Origin: Verrucomicrobiota bacterium
GTDB taxonomy: Bacteria > Verrucomicrobiota > Verrucomicrobiia > Limisphaerales > UBA1100
Direction of reading: 5' to 3'
Length of the DNA stretch: 40,780 bases
Assembly (NCBI GenBank): GCA_028343615.1
Contig: JAOLZA010000020.1
Coordinates: 1-40,780, forward strand
Shown here: positions 33,528-40,780 of the stretch, in pieces
Numbering within the stretch: position 1 is the first letter of the stretch
Layout: each line of letters begins with the position of its first letter
Notes under the pieces: generated by a model
The model's database searches: none
The model's input: only the letters and a program-made list of their open reading frames with translations
What the model was told of the DNA's origin: nothing
Made by a program: the position numbers and the translations under genes

Positions 33528-33668
33528 TGAAATTAATGTTGCTATCTGTCGGTAGGGTAAAGGGATAGAGGACATACTCAAGCCGGTTCTAAAAATGGAA
33601 TAAAACGCATCATTTTTTCCTCTCGGCTTGCAATCGTGCAAAATTTCCGCAAAATCAATTTTCTTCTA

Positions 33669-35048
33669 ATGACTGATCAAAAACATGATGTGAATCGGCG
33701 CAACTTTATTGCGGCAGGGAGTTCGTTGGCAGCAATGGCTGCCATGATGCAGGCGTTTGAGGCAAAAGCAGAGGAGAGTGGTGACGAATCCACCGCTCGG
33801 CGCACGGACGATTCTACGCCGCCGATGAGGATGGGACTTATCGGCTATGGCCCGCATGGGCGCGAGATTGCCCGCAACCTCGCCCAGCTTCCAAGCGCGC
33901 CGCTCGTTGCTATTAGCGATAACTATGGCCCAATGCTGCGCCGCTCTAAACGCGAACATCCTAAAGCAAAAGGCTACGAAAAATTCCAGGATTTGTTGAC
34001 GGACAAAAATGTGGAGGGAGTGATCATTGCCACTGCTCCGCATGAGCATAAAGCTATCGTGCTCGCCGCACTTAAGGCAGGGAAGCATGTTTACTGCGAA
34101 GCACCGCTGGGCCACACGCTGGCTGACGCCCGCGCCATTGCCAAGGCGGCGGCAGATAATCCGAAACAAAATTTTCAGGCCGGCCTGCAGTTCCGCAGTG
34201 AGCCGCAGCGGCATTTTATGTTTCCCTTTATGCGCTCAGGTGCTCTTGGCCGGGCAGTGCAAGCTCGCACGCAGTGGCACAAGAAAACCAGTTGGCGGCG
34301 CGTGTCGCCCAACGGTGCACGTGAAAAGGCAATCAACTGGCGACTGAACAAAGAGCTTTCACCCGGGCTTGCCGGTGAGGTGGGAATGCATCAGGCGGAC
34401 TTGGTAAATTATTTTCTCAACGTCAAACCCATTGCGGTGAGTGGTTTTGGCAGCACTATCCAATGGCGCGATGGTCGACAGGTTCCCGACACGGTTAATC
34501 TGGTTTATGAATATGAAAACGGATTTTCCCTGGCGCAGGAGCTGACCCTTTCCAATTCCTTTGATGGCGAATACGAGGTGATGCATGGCACCAACAGCGC
34601 CGTGATGCTGCGCGGATCACAGGCGTGGATGTACAAGGAAGCTGACGCTCCCCTCATCGGCTGGGAGGTCTACGCACGCAAGGAGGCGCACTACGGCAAA
34701 CCTGGCGTGGTGCTCGCAGCGGGCGCCACCACCCTGGGCAAGAGCGGCAAGAAACTTTATCAAGAATCAACCTTCACGCAAACGCCACTTTTTTATAGCC
34801 TTGAGGCATTTGCCTATAATAGTCATCAGGTAAAAACCACCGTGGCTGACCTCGTCGAAGCATTTGGCGAACCTGATAACGAAACGGTCTTAGAATTCCT
34901 CAAAGACCAACTCGGAACCACCAACAGCCTGTTGCCTGCTGCTAATTCTGTGGAAGGCTATCAAGCCAATGTCATAGCATTAAAAGCTAACGAAGCGGTG
35001 AACACCCGCAGGCGCGTGGAAATTACTGCTGCTGATTTAACTATTTAA
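33669..35048 (+). CDS. Tat-exported Gfo/Idh/MocA family oxidoreductase
   Basis: ATG 33669 (459 residues) is preferred over a GTG 33 bp upstream. A twin-arginine signal, NRRNFIAAGSSLAAM, lies at 9-23. The Rossmann domain starts with MGLIGYGPHGREIA at 55-68. Next come VEGVIIATAPHEHKAIVLAALKAG and VYCEAPLGHT, where family members usually have EKP: the catalytic-position Lys is Ala145. The C-terminal domain has AGEVGMHQADLVNYF. Such proteins oxidise or reduce sugars with NAD(P) bound tightly during export. With the Lys missing, activity is doubtful or different. YceI follows 16 bp downstream on the same strand. Confidence 0.9.
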   Translation: MTDQKHDVNRRNFIAAGSSLAAMAAMMQAFEAKAEESGDESTARRTDDSTPPMRMGLIGYGPHGREIARNLAQLPSAPLVAISDNYGPMLRRSKREHPKAKGYEKFQDLLTDKNVEGVIIATAPHEHKAIVLAALKAGKHVYCEAPLGHTLADARAIAKAAADNPKQNFQAGLQFRSEPQRHFMFPFMRSGALGRAVQARTQWHKKTSWRRVSPNGAREKAINWRLNKELSPGLAGEVGMHQADLVNYFLNVKPIAVSGFGSTIQWRDGRQVPDTVNLVYEYENGFSLAQELTLSNSFDGEYEVMHGTNSAVMLRGSQAWMYKEADAPLIGWEVYARKEAHYGKPGVVLAAGATTLGKSGKKLYQESTFTQTPLFYSLEAFAYNSHQVKTTVADLVEAFGEPDNETVLEFLKDQLGTTNSLLPAANSVEGYQANVIALKANEAVNTRRRVEITAADLTI

Positions 35049-35064
35049 CTCAAACACAAAAATT

Positions 35065-35637
35065 ATGAAAAAAACGCTTATTGTTTCATTCCTTCTCTTT
35101 ACTCTTCCCGCGATGGCGGATACATATAAATCTAAATTCGGTAGCAGTGTGAAGATTGATGGCGATTCCAGCGTACACAAGTGGAAAGTGGAAAGTAAAC
35201 TCATCGGCGGCACCATTGATGTCAACGCCGCCGCGCTGGGAAAACCCGGTAAGCTCGCCGCCAAAGCCACGGTGTTTATCCCCGTACGCTCGCTCAAGAG
35301 TGGAAAAAAACGAATGGATGAAGTGATGCACGCGGCGATGAACGCGGCGAAGCATTCAAAGATTGAATTCACGCTTAGCGAGATTACTGTGAAAGCTGCC
35401 AAGGGCACGCTCAGCCAATGCGACAGCAAAGGCACATTGAAAATTAATGGAAAAATCCAGCCCATCAGCATGCCTATCACCGTGTCACGCGCCGGTGAAA
35501 AGCTGACCGTGAAAGGCAACATCACGGTGAAGATGTCGGACTTCGGAATTAATCCACCCTCGCCCAAGCTTCCCAGCGGAAACATCGTTACCAAAGACGA
35601 GGTGAAGATCACCTTCTCGTGGGTCACCGGTCAGTGA
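35065..35637 (+). CDS. YceI family periplasmic protein
   Basis: The 190-residue product has a signal peptide (MKKTLIVSFLLFTLPAMA). The mature part is a YceI-type lipocalin-like barrel: SSVKIDGDSSVHKWKVESKL at about 28-47, then VFIPVRSLKSGKKRMDEVMHAAM, IEFTLSEITV, GTLKINGKIQPISMPITV and VKMSDFGINPP. YceI proteins bind isoprenoid-like lipids such as polyprenyl tails, or amide-type ligands. The last bases overlap the start of the DUF2062 gene (GTGA), so the two are translationally coupled, and the preceding oxidoreductase gene is 16 bp away. Confidence 0.92.
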   Translation: MKKTLIVSFLLFTLPAMADTYKSKFGSSVKIDGDSSVHKWKVESKLIGGTIDVNAAALGKPGKLAAKATVFIPVRSLKSGKKRMDEVMHAAMNAAKHSKIEFTLSEITVKAAKGTLSQCDSKGTLKINGKIQPISMPITVSRAGEKLTVKGNITVKMSDFGINPPSPKLPSGNIVTKDEVKITFSWVTGQ

Positions 35638-36197
35638 GTGACGGTCACGCCAAGCCTTTGCATCCGTGGTACACGCGCCTATGGCGGCTGGCGCGGCTGG
35701 ATTATTTAAAAATCCTCCGCACTCAGGGCGCGCCTGCGCAGGTGGCACGCGGCGTAGGCTACGGGATTTTCATCGAGTTGATATTTTTCCCCACGCTCGG
35801 TCTCGCTTTTTTCCTGATGTATCCCGTCAACAAATACCTCAAAGGCCATATGGGCGCCGCTATGGCCGGCTTTATTTTTGCCAAACTTTTTGCGTGGGCC
35901 ACCATCCCGCCCAGTTTCATTCTCGGCAGCAAAATTTTTGGTGTGAATTTCTCAAATAATTTCATGGATGGAAATAAACTAAAGTCCTTTGGGGAAATTT
36001 GGATTGAGGTCAAAGGCTTATTTCCATGGGATCTATTAAAGGCGCTTGGCGGCTGGACTGCCGGAGCGGCGATTTTTGGAGTCGTAATCGGTGCGATCGG
36101 TTATTTCGTATGCCTCGCCGCGCTCAAGAAATACCAAGCCCATCGCAAAGAACGGCGCGAAGAAATCCTGCGCGAAAAAGAAGCTGCCAAGGCGTAA
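35634..36197 (+). CDS. DUF2062 membrane protein
   Basis: A GTG at 35634 overlapping the YceI stop (GTGA) gives 187 residues; another in-frame GTG lies at 35619. The protein has three hydrophobic spans (about 45-65, 75-100 and 137-165) and the DUF2062 pattern: ARLDYLKILRTQGAPAQVARGVGYGIFIEL, FFPTLGLAFFLMY, FAKLFAWATIPPSFILG. It ends with a charged, helical tail (KERREEILREKEAAKA). DUF2062 proteins are small membrane proteins of unknown function, some linked to glycosyltransferases. The stop abuts that of the convergent DUF1501 gene with no base between. Confidence 0.88.
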   Translation: MSDGHAKPLHPWYTRLWRLARLDYLKILRTQGAPAQVARGVGYGIFIELIFFPTLGLAFFLMYPVNKYLKGHMGAAMAGFIFAKLFAWATIPPSFILGSKIFGVNFSNNFMDGNKLKSFGEIWIEVKGLFPWDLLKALGGWTAGAAIFGVVIGAIGYFVCLAALKKYQAHRKERREEILREKEAAKA

Positions 36198-37634
36198 TTA
36201 CCCAATCACATCCGTGATCACTTCTCCGCCCACATCAGTCAAGCGGAAGTCGCGACCGTTGTATCGGTAGGTCAGTTTCTCGTGATCCATCCCCATCAAG
36301 TGCAGCATCGTCGCATGCAGGTCGTTGACGTGGCATTTGTTGACGGCGGCTTTGTGGCCGACCTCGTCGGTTTCGCCATAGCTCACACCGCCTTTTACGC
36401 CACCGCCCGCCAGCCAATAAGTGAAGGCGTGCGGATTGTGATCGCGACCGGGCTTGCCGGATTTCTGCGCCAAAGGTAGACGACCAAACTCACCGCCCCA
36501 AACCACGAGCGTCTCATCGAGCAACCCGCGCTGAGCCAAGTCTGCTAATAAACCGGCAATCGGCTTGTCCGTTTCGCCGGCAAACTGCGTGTGGTTCCCT
36601 GCAATGTCGCTGTGACCATCCCAACTGCGTTGGTTCTCCATGCCGCCGCTATAAATTTGAATGAACCGCACCCCGCGCTCCACCATGCGCCGTGCGGTCA
36701 AACATTGTGCAGCGAAATGTTTGCATTTGGCGTCGTCTAACCCATACAGTGCGCGAATTCTGGCCGGTTCTTTGTCCACCGCCAAGGCCTCCGGTGCGGC
36801 GCTTTGCATTCGGTAGGCCAGTTCGAAGCTCTCAATGCGCGCTCCCAGTTCCTCCTCAAACGGATTGGTCTCGAAATGTTGTTGATTGAGCGATTTCAAC
36901 AAATCCAGTTGCCGCCGTTGTTGCGCGGAGTTCATTTCCTTTGGGCGCTTGAGGTTATCGATGGGCTCACCCGTAGGGCGGAAATGTGTGCCTTGATAAA
37001 CGCTCGGCAAAAAGCCCGCGCCCCAGTTGGCTGCGTGGCCTTTCGGTAAGCCTCGCCCTTTGGGATCACTCATCGCCACAAATGCCGGTAAACTGTCGCT
37101 CTCGCTGCCCAGTCCGTAAGTAATCCACGAGCCCACGCACGGATGTCCCATACGTGGCAGCCCACAATTCATCATGAACAGTGCCGGCGAATGATTGTTG
37201 CTCTCCGTGTGCCCTGAGTGAATGAATGCCATTTTGTCCACGTGCTGCGAGAGGTTCGGAAAAATTGATGACACGTGCTTGCCGCACTGGCCGTGCTGTT
37301 TAAATTCAAACGGGCTCTTCATCAGCCCACCCACTGCGTTGGAAAAGAAGCCCGTAAATTTATCAAAACCCTCCAGTGCCTGCCCGTCATGCCGCGCCAA
37401 TGCCGGCTTATAATCCCACGTATCCACATGGCTGGGGCCGCCATTAATGAAGAGCCAGATAACCGACTTGGCTTTGGTCTTAAAATGCGGCTGACGCGCA
37501 GCTAGCGGATTGGGATCAGCAGCCAAACCTTCTTGTTTCAAGAGACTGGCCAACCCCAACGACCCAATACCCATACCGCAACGTTGCAGCATGCCACGCC
37601 GGTTCAATTGCTGTGACTGAAATAATTCGTCCAT
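36198..37634 (-). CDS. DUF1501 protein with Tat signal, partner of the DUF1549/DUF1553 protein
   Basis: This 478-residue protein has a twin-arginine signal, LNRRGMLQRCGMGIGSLGLASLL, at about 10-32. Its body matches the other DUF1501 protein in this window: VIWLFINGGPSHVDTWDYK, GGEFGRLPLAQ, GRDHNPHAF and HEKLTYRYNGRDFRLTD at the end. The fold is sulfatase/alkaline phosphatase-like. It starts 10 bp downstream of the stop of the DUF1549/DUF1553 protein on the same strand, the standard PVC arrangement, so the two are very likely co-transcribed and function together outside the cytoplasm. Reaction unknown. Confidence 0.95.
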   Translation of the reverse strand: MDELFQSQQLNRRGMLQRCGMGIGSLGLASLLKQEGLAADPNPLAARQPHFKTKAKSVIWLFINGGPSHVDTWDYKPALARHDGQALEGFDKFTGFFSNAVGGLMKSPFEFKQHGQCGKHVSSIFPNLSQHVDKMAFIHSGHTESNNHSPALFMMNCGLPRMGHPCVGSWITYGLGSESDSLPAFVAMSDPKGRGLPKGHAANWGAGFLPSVYQGTHFRPTGEPIDNLKRPKEMNSAQQRRQLDLLKSLNQQHFETNPFEEELGARIESFELAYRMQSAAPEALAVDKEPARIRALYGLDDAKCKHFAAQCLTARRMVERGVRFIQIYSGGMENQRSWDGHSDIAGNHTQFAGETDKPIAGLLADLAQRGLLDETLVVWGGEFGRLPLAQKSGKPGRDHNPHAFTYWLAGGGVKGGVSYGETDEVGHKAAVNKCHVNDLHATMLHLMGMDHEKLTYRYNGRDFRLTDVGGEVITDVIG

Positions 37635-37644
37635 GATTATTACC

Positions 37645-40600
37645 TTAATTCACATAAATAAATTCATTTAGCCCAAAGAGGACTTGGGCCAGATCGGCCA
37701 ACGCCAGTTTGCGGGCATCCTTGCGTCCACCTGCTTGATAGGACTCGGCCTGCACATTCATAAACGCAGTGATAGATTTTTTTTCCGATATTGTTGGCTC
37801 ACGGCCCACCACTGTCTGGTAAGCAAGACTGATGGCATCTCCATCTTCGGTTTTCTTCTCAAACTGACCGGCCAACGCTACAGCCGCTTCGCGCACCTGC
37901 GCGTTATTCATAAAGTGCAGTGCCTGCGGGGCAATGATGGTCGAGGGCCGACTACCCTGACTGACCAAAGGCTCCGGCGAATCAAAAAGCTGCATGGTCG
38001 GGATGAGTCTGCTGCGTTTAATCATGAAATAAATACTGCGCCGCTTCATCCGTTCATCCAGCGTGCCCGCGCCATACATCCGCGTATCCAAGAGCCCACT
38101 CATCTCTAGAAGGCTATCGCGGATGACTTCGGCCTGCAGCCTTGTCGGCGTACGGCGCCAATGCAGTTTGTTCAGAGGATCCGTCTTCATCTTGGCTACA
38201 TTGTAGCCAGAGCTTTGGAGATAGGTGGCACTCATCACAATCTTCTTGTGCAAAGGCTTGAGCCGCCAGCCACCCTCGATCAATTCGCTCGCCAGCCAGT
38301 CCAAGAGCTGCGGATGGGTGGGCAGTTCTCCCTGCAGCCCAAAATCGTTCGGAGTATTCACAATGCCCCGACCCATATGATGCTGCCACAGGCGGTTGGC
38401 CATCACCCGCGCCAGCAAATGGCCCGCGCCATTTTGGGTGTCAGTCATCCAATTGGCCAATGAGCGGCGGCGGTAGCTGGTGCGCCAGTCCTTGGGCGCG
38501 GATACTTGCCACGCCTCCTCGTTCTTGCTGCCCCGCATTAGCACCTGCAGAAAGCCCTGCGTGGCCTCACCATGTTTCTGGTTGGGATCGCCACGCTTCA
38601 GGAAATAGGTCTGCTTATAGAAATGCGGAAACCCTCGGCCATCAGCATGGTGCTTTGTGGGTTTAAAGCCTTCACTGGTGACCTGCACCTTTTCCTTCTT
38701 AGTCTGTGGCTTGGCAGACATATGCTGCTGCACCTTGTTATTGAGTTTGGTCCACTCGGTGTCCTGTGCGCGGTAAATTTTCGTAAGCTCGGCACGCTCT
38801 TTGGCGTTTAACTTGTCGGGACCACCGCCTTTCTTTAGAGATTCCATCAAGGTCGCCAGTGAAGCTGCACGCCCGTCACCCTTAATGGCCACCGGCTTGG
38901 GTGCTGCCGTCACCGCCACTCGCGGGCGGCCAATGGTATGGCTGGTATTAACAAAGAAATCCATCTCGATGGTCAATACAGTGCCTCCCTCAAAACCCAC
39001 TGGCGCGGCAAATTCAAATACCGCTGCCTGATCCTTTCCGATACCACCCACATCCACCGCCCAACCACTCTTACGCTTATCGCCGTCAATCGAGCTGGCA
39101 ACAGACAGTCCCCCCGTATTTTGCTGGTGCGTCGCCTTGGGGTTGATGAGTTTTACCGACTGTCTTTTTCCACCCTTCTTGGGCGTTGCAAATACTCGAA
39201 TATCGCTTAAAGCAAAATTACCGTTACTGGCACGACCGGGCCCGTTGCGTTTCATAGACTTATCAACCAATGCCTCAATACGAATTGCGTTTAATCCCAT
39301 GGCCTGCAATTCCGCCGTGAGTACCCAGCGATCGTTGACTGGATTCTTGCCGCCCAGGATAAACGAGCCGTCATCCTGCTTAGCAAACGTTGCTCCATCA
39401 AGTGACTTGACCTGCATATGATCAAGGACCATCCAACTCATCTTTTGCGTGGTATTGGCCGGCGGGTTCTTGGCCCACGCAGCAAAACGTTTGGGTAATT
39501 CAACTTGTTCAAACTTGGCAAGGGCAGCGACCAACGGTGCGTGCTCCTTTTCCCATTTGGCTTTAGCGGAAACAGTAGCCGCTGAATTAATTTCCAGATC
39601 AATCTCGCTACGAATGGTCGTGGCGAAGGTGTTAATGAAGCGATAGTAATCACGTGTGGGAATGGGATCAAACTTGTGGTCGTGACAGCGCGCGCAGCCG
39701 ATGGTGAGGCCGAGCATCGCGGTCCCCGTGGTGTTGGCCATGTCATCAAGCTCGTCGTAGCGGGCTGATTCAAACTCCTTTTCGGTTAGCTGGGTCGGAA
39801 AGACGCCTGCGCCAAGGAAACCTGTGGCCATCATGGCCAATGGATTATCTGGAGCAAATTCATCACCGGCAACCTGCCATTTTACAAACTGGTCGTACGG
39901 CATGTCGGCATTGAGTGCCTTGATCACAAAGTCGCGGTAGTGAAAGGCAAACTTCCGGTCGTAATCCTGCTCGAAGCCGTGACTCTCGGCAAAGCGCGCC
40001 ACGTCCAACCAATGCCGGCCCCAGCGTTCACCGTAATGTTTGGAAGCGAGCAGTTGGTCGACGAGATTTTCGAGTGCCGATTGACGATTTACGAGTGAGG
40101 CTTTGACGAAGGCATCGACCTCCTTGGGAGTGGGGGGCAGGCCGATGAGGTCAAAGTACAAACGGCGAATAAGCACGCGCGATTCAGCGGGGCCGTTGGG
40201 AGTGAGCTTCGCTCCCTCCAGTTTGCGTAGCACAAACTGGTCGATTTCATTATTCGTCCATTTTTTGTTTTTGACCGTGGGCGCTTTGGGTTTTTTGAGT
40301 GGCACGAATGACCAAAACTTTCGGTCGTCGTCAGTGACTTGCATCCCTTTTGGGGATCCGGTCTTGACGATGAGCGGCTGGTCGTAGGGCGCGCCGAGGT
40401 CAATCCACTTTTCGATTTTTTGGATGGCATCATCAGGCAGTTTCGGATTTTTCACCGGCATGTGGGGTTTTTCGAGATGAGAAATGAGGCGGAAGAGGAG
40501 GCTCGCCTTTGCCTTGCCAGGTACGATAACGACCCCTTCGTCGCCGCCCTTGAGCAAGCTCGCACGCGTAGTGAAATCCAGCCCGCCGCGCGTTTTGTCG

Positions 40601-40761
40601 CCGCCGTGGCATTTCACGCAATGCTGCTTGAGCACGGCGCGCACGTCGCTCTTGAAGAGTGTCAGCCCACGGGCCATTTCCGCAGAGTGTTTTTCTGAAA
40701 CGGGCGGTGCGGCGGCCAATTGAAAAGCCACCAACGCGCCTAAATAAATCCACCGTGCCAT
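37645..40761 (-). CDS. Planctomycete-type cytochrome c with DUF1549 and DUF1553 domains
   Basis: ATG 40761 gives 1038 residues with a signal peptide (MARWIYLGALVAFQLAAA). A GTG six codons earlier sits at the window edge and is less likely. CVKCH at 48-52 is a heme c site in the PSCyt1 domain (about 35-110). DUF1549 covers about 165-375 (NEIDQFVLRKLEGAKLTPNG, LIGLPPTPKEVDAF, GERWGRHWLDVARFAESHGF). About 375-740 is a long linker region with a beta-rich, carbohydrate-binding-like part. DUF1553 (about 745-1010) has RRSLANWMTD, ANRLWQHHMGRGIVNTPNDFG and MNNAQVREAAVALA. The family is thought to act with DUF1501 in exported polymer breakdown. Confidence 0.95.
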   Translation of the reverse strand: MARWIYLGALVAFQLAAAPPVSEKHSAEMARGLTLFKSDVRAVLKQHCVKCHGGDKTRGGLDFTTRASLLKGGDEGVVIVPGKAKASLLFRLISHLEKPHMPVKNPKLPDDAIQKIEKWIDLGAPYDQPLIVKTGSPKGMQVTDDDRKFWSFVPLKKPKAPTVKNKKWTNNEIDQFVLRKLEGAKLTPNGPAESRVLIRRLYFDLIGLPPTPKEVDAFVKASLVNRQSALENLVDQLLASKHYGERWGRHWLDVARFAESHGFEQDYDRKFAFHYRDFVIKALNADMPYDQFVKWQVAGDEFAPDNPLAMMATGFLGAGVFPTQLTEKEFESARYDELDDMANTTGTAMLGLTIGCARCHDHKFDPIPTRDYYRFINTFATTIRSEIDLEINSAATVSAKAKWEKEHAPLVAALAKFEQVELPKRFAAWAKNPPANTTQKMSWMVLDHMQVKSLDGATFAKQDDGSFILGGKNPVNDRWVLTAELQAMGLNAIRIEALVDKSMKRNGPGRASNGNFALSDIRVFATPKKGGKRQSVKLINPKATHQQNTGGLSVASSIDGDKRKSGWAVDVGGIGKDQAAVFEFAAPVGFEGGTVLTIEMDFFVNTSHTIGRPRVAVTAAPKPVAIKGDGRAASLATLMESLKKGGGPDKLNAKERAELTKIYRAQDTEWTKLNNKVQQHMSAKPQTKKEKVQVTSEGFKPTKHHADGRGFPHFYKQTYFLKRGDPNQKHGEATQGFLQVLMRGSKNEEAWQVSAPKDWRTSYRRRSLANWMTDTQNGAGHLLARVMANRLWQHHMGRGIVNTPNDFGLQGELPTHPQLLDWLASELIEGGWRLKPLHKKIVMSATYLQSSGYNVAKMKTDPLNKLHWRRTPTRLQAEVIRDSLLEMSGLLDTRMYGAGTLDERMKRRSIYFMIKRSRLIPTMQLFDSPEPLVSQGSRPSTIIAPQALHFMNNAQVREAAVALAGQFEKKTEDGDAISLAYQTVVGREPTISEKKSITAFMNVQAESYQAGGRKDARKLALADLAQVLFGLNEFIYVN

Positions 40762-40780
40762 CGGCAGATTATGACGCACG

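Overview
The window looks like a chromosome segment from a free-living, probably aquatic bacterium of the PVC superphylum, most likely Verrucomicrobiota. Planctomycetota are the main alternative. The reasons are the family content: two DUF1501 proteins, one beside a planctomycete-type cytochrome/DUF1549/DUF1553 protein; large ASPIC/UnbV-FG-GAP and YfhO-like proteins; DUF1080, ThuA, PQQ-like propeller, sulfatase, sialate O-acetylesterase and Tat-exported Gfo/Idh/MocA proteins; and an H-X9-DG pseudopilin. This assignment is inferred from family content, not from a phylogenetic marker.

Region 1 (1-4194) is accessory DNA. A TTG-started tyrosine recombinase (2541-3773) with a strong intrinsic terminator lies 345 bp from the 3' end of a tRNA-Phe gene (4119-4194), the usual layout of an element integrated at a tRNA. 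To its left are short genes of unknown function: a small helix-turn-helix protein, two small membrane proteins, a 55-residue lipoprotein, a basic 69-residue protein, an apparently frameshifted gene, and a membrane-protein end with an internal 72-bp duplication. Short repeats built on CGGTAGGGT are concentrated here. The far att site is not visible, so the left end of the element is unknown.

Region 2 (4337-20189) starts the backbone. It holds a cysteine-poor FmdB-like protein, a divergent giant pair (UnbV/FG-GAP and YfhO-like), DUF1501 plus a PhyH dioxygenase, DUF1080 plus a C92-like lipoprotein, SlyX, a PQQ-like propeller, and an H-X9-DG pseudopilin preceded by a near-consensus sigma-54 promoter. 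An exported alpha/beta esterase and a DUF1028 protein follow.

Region 3 (20267-30062) holds an SDR and a tightly packed minus-strand run: a PlsC-like acyltransferase, two sialate O-acetylesterase paralogues, a short SASA esterase and an S41 peptidase. It continues with a DUF4177 mini-gene and a soluble NtrB/NtrC-like two-component pair whose genes overlap by 8 bp. The sigma-54 activator and the sigma-54-type pilin promoter are in the same window, but a link between them is only a hypothesis.

Region 4 (30246-40761) is polysaccharide and surface catabolism: ThuA, a Cys-type sulfatase, a PAP2 phosphatase, a Tat-exported Gfo/Idh/MocA protein with EAP in place of EKP, YceI, DUF2062, and the DUF1501/PSCyt1-DUF1549-DUF1553 pair. 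The backbone is very compact, with several convergent gene pairs separated by 0-6 bp. Together the genes suggest an organism that exports many enzymes to break down sulfated and acetylated glycans. No complete undescribed system was identified with confidence. The best leads are the sigma-54/pseudopilin promoter, the tRNA-Phe element and the esterase operon.
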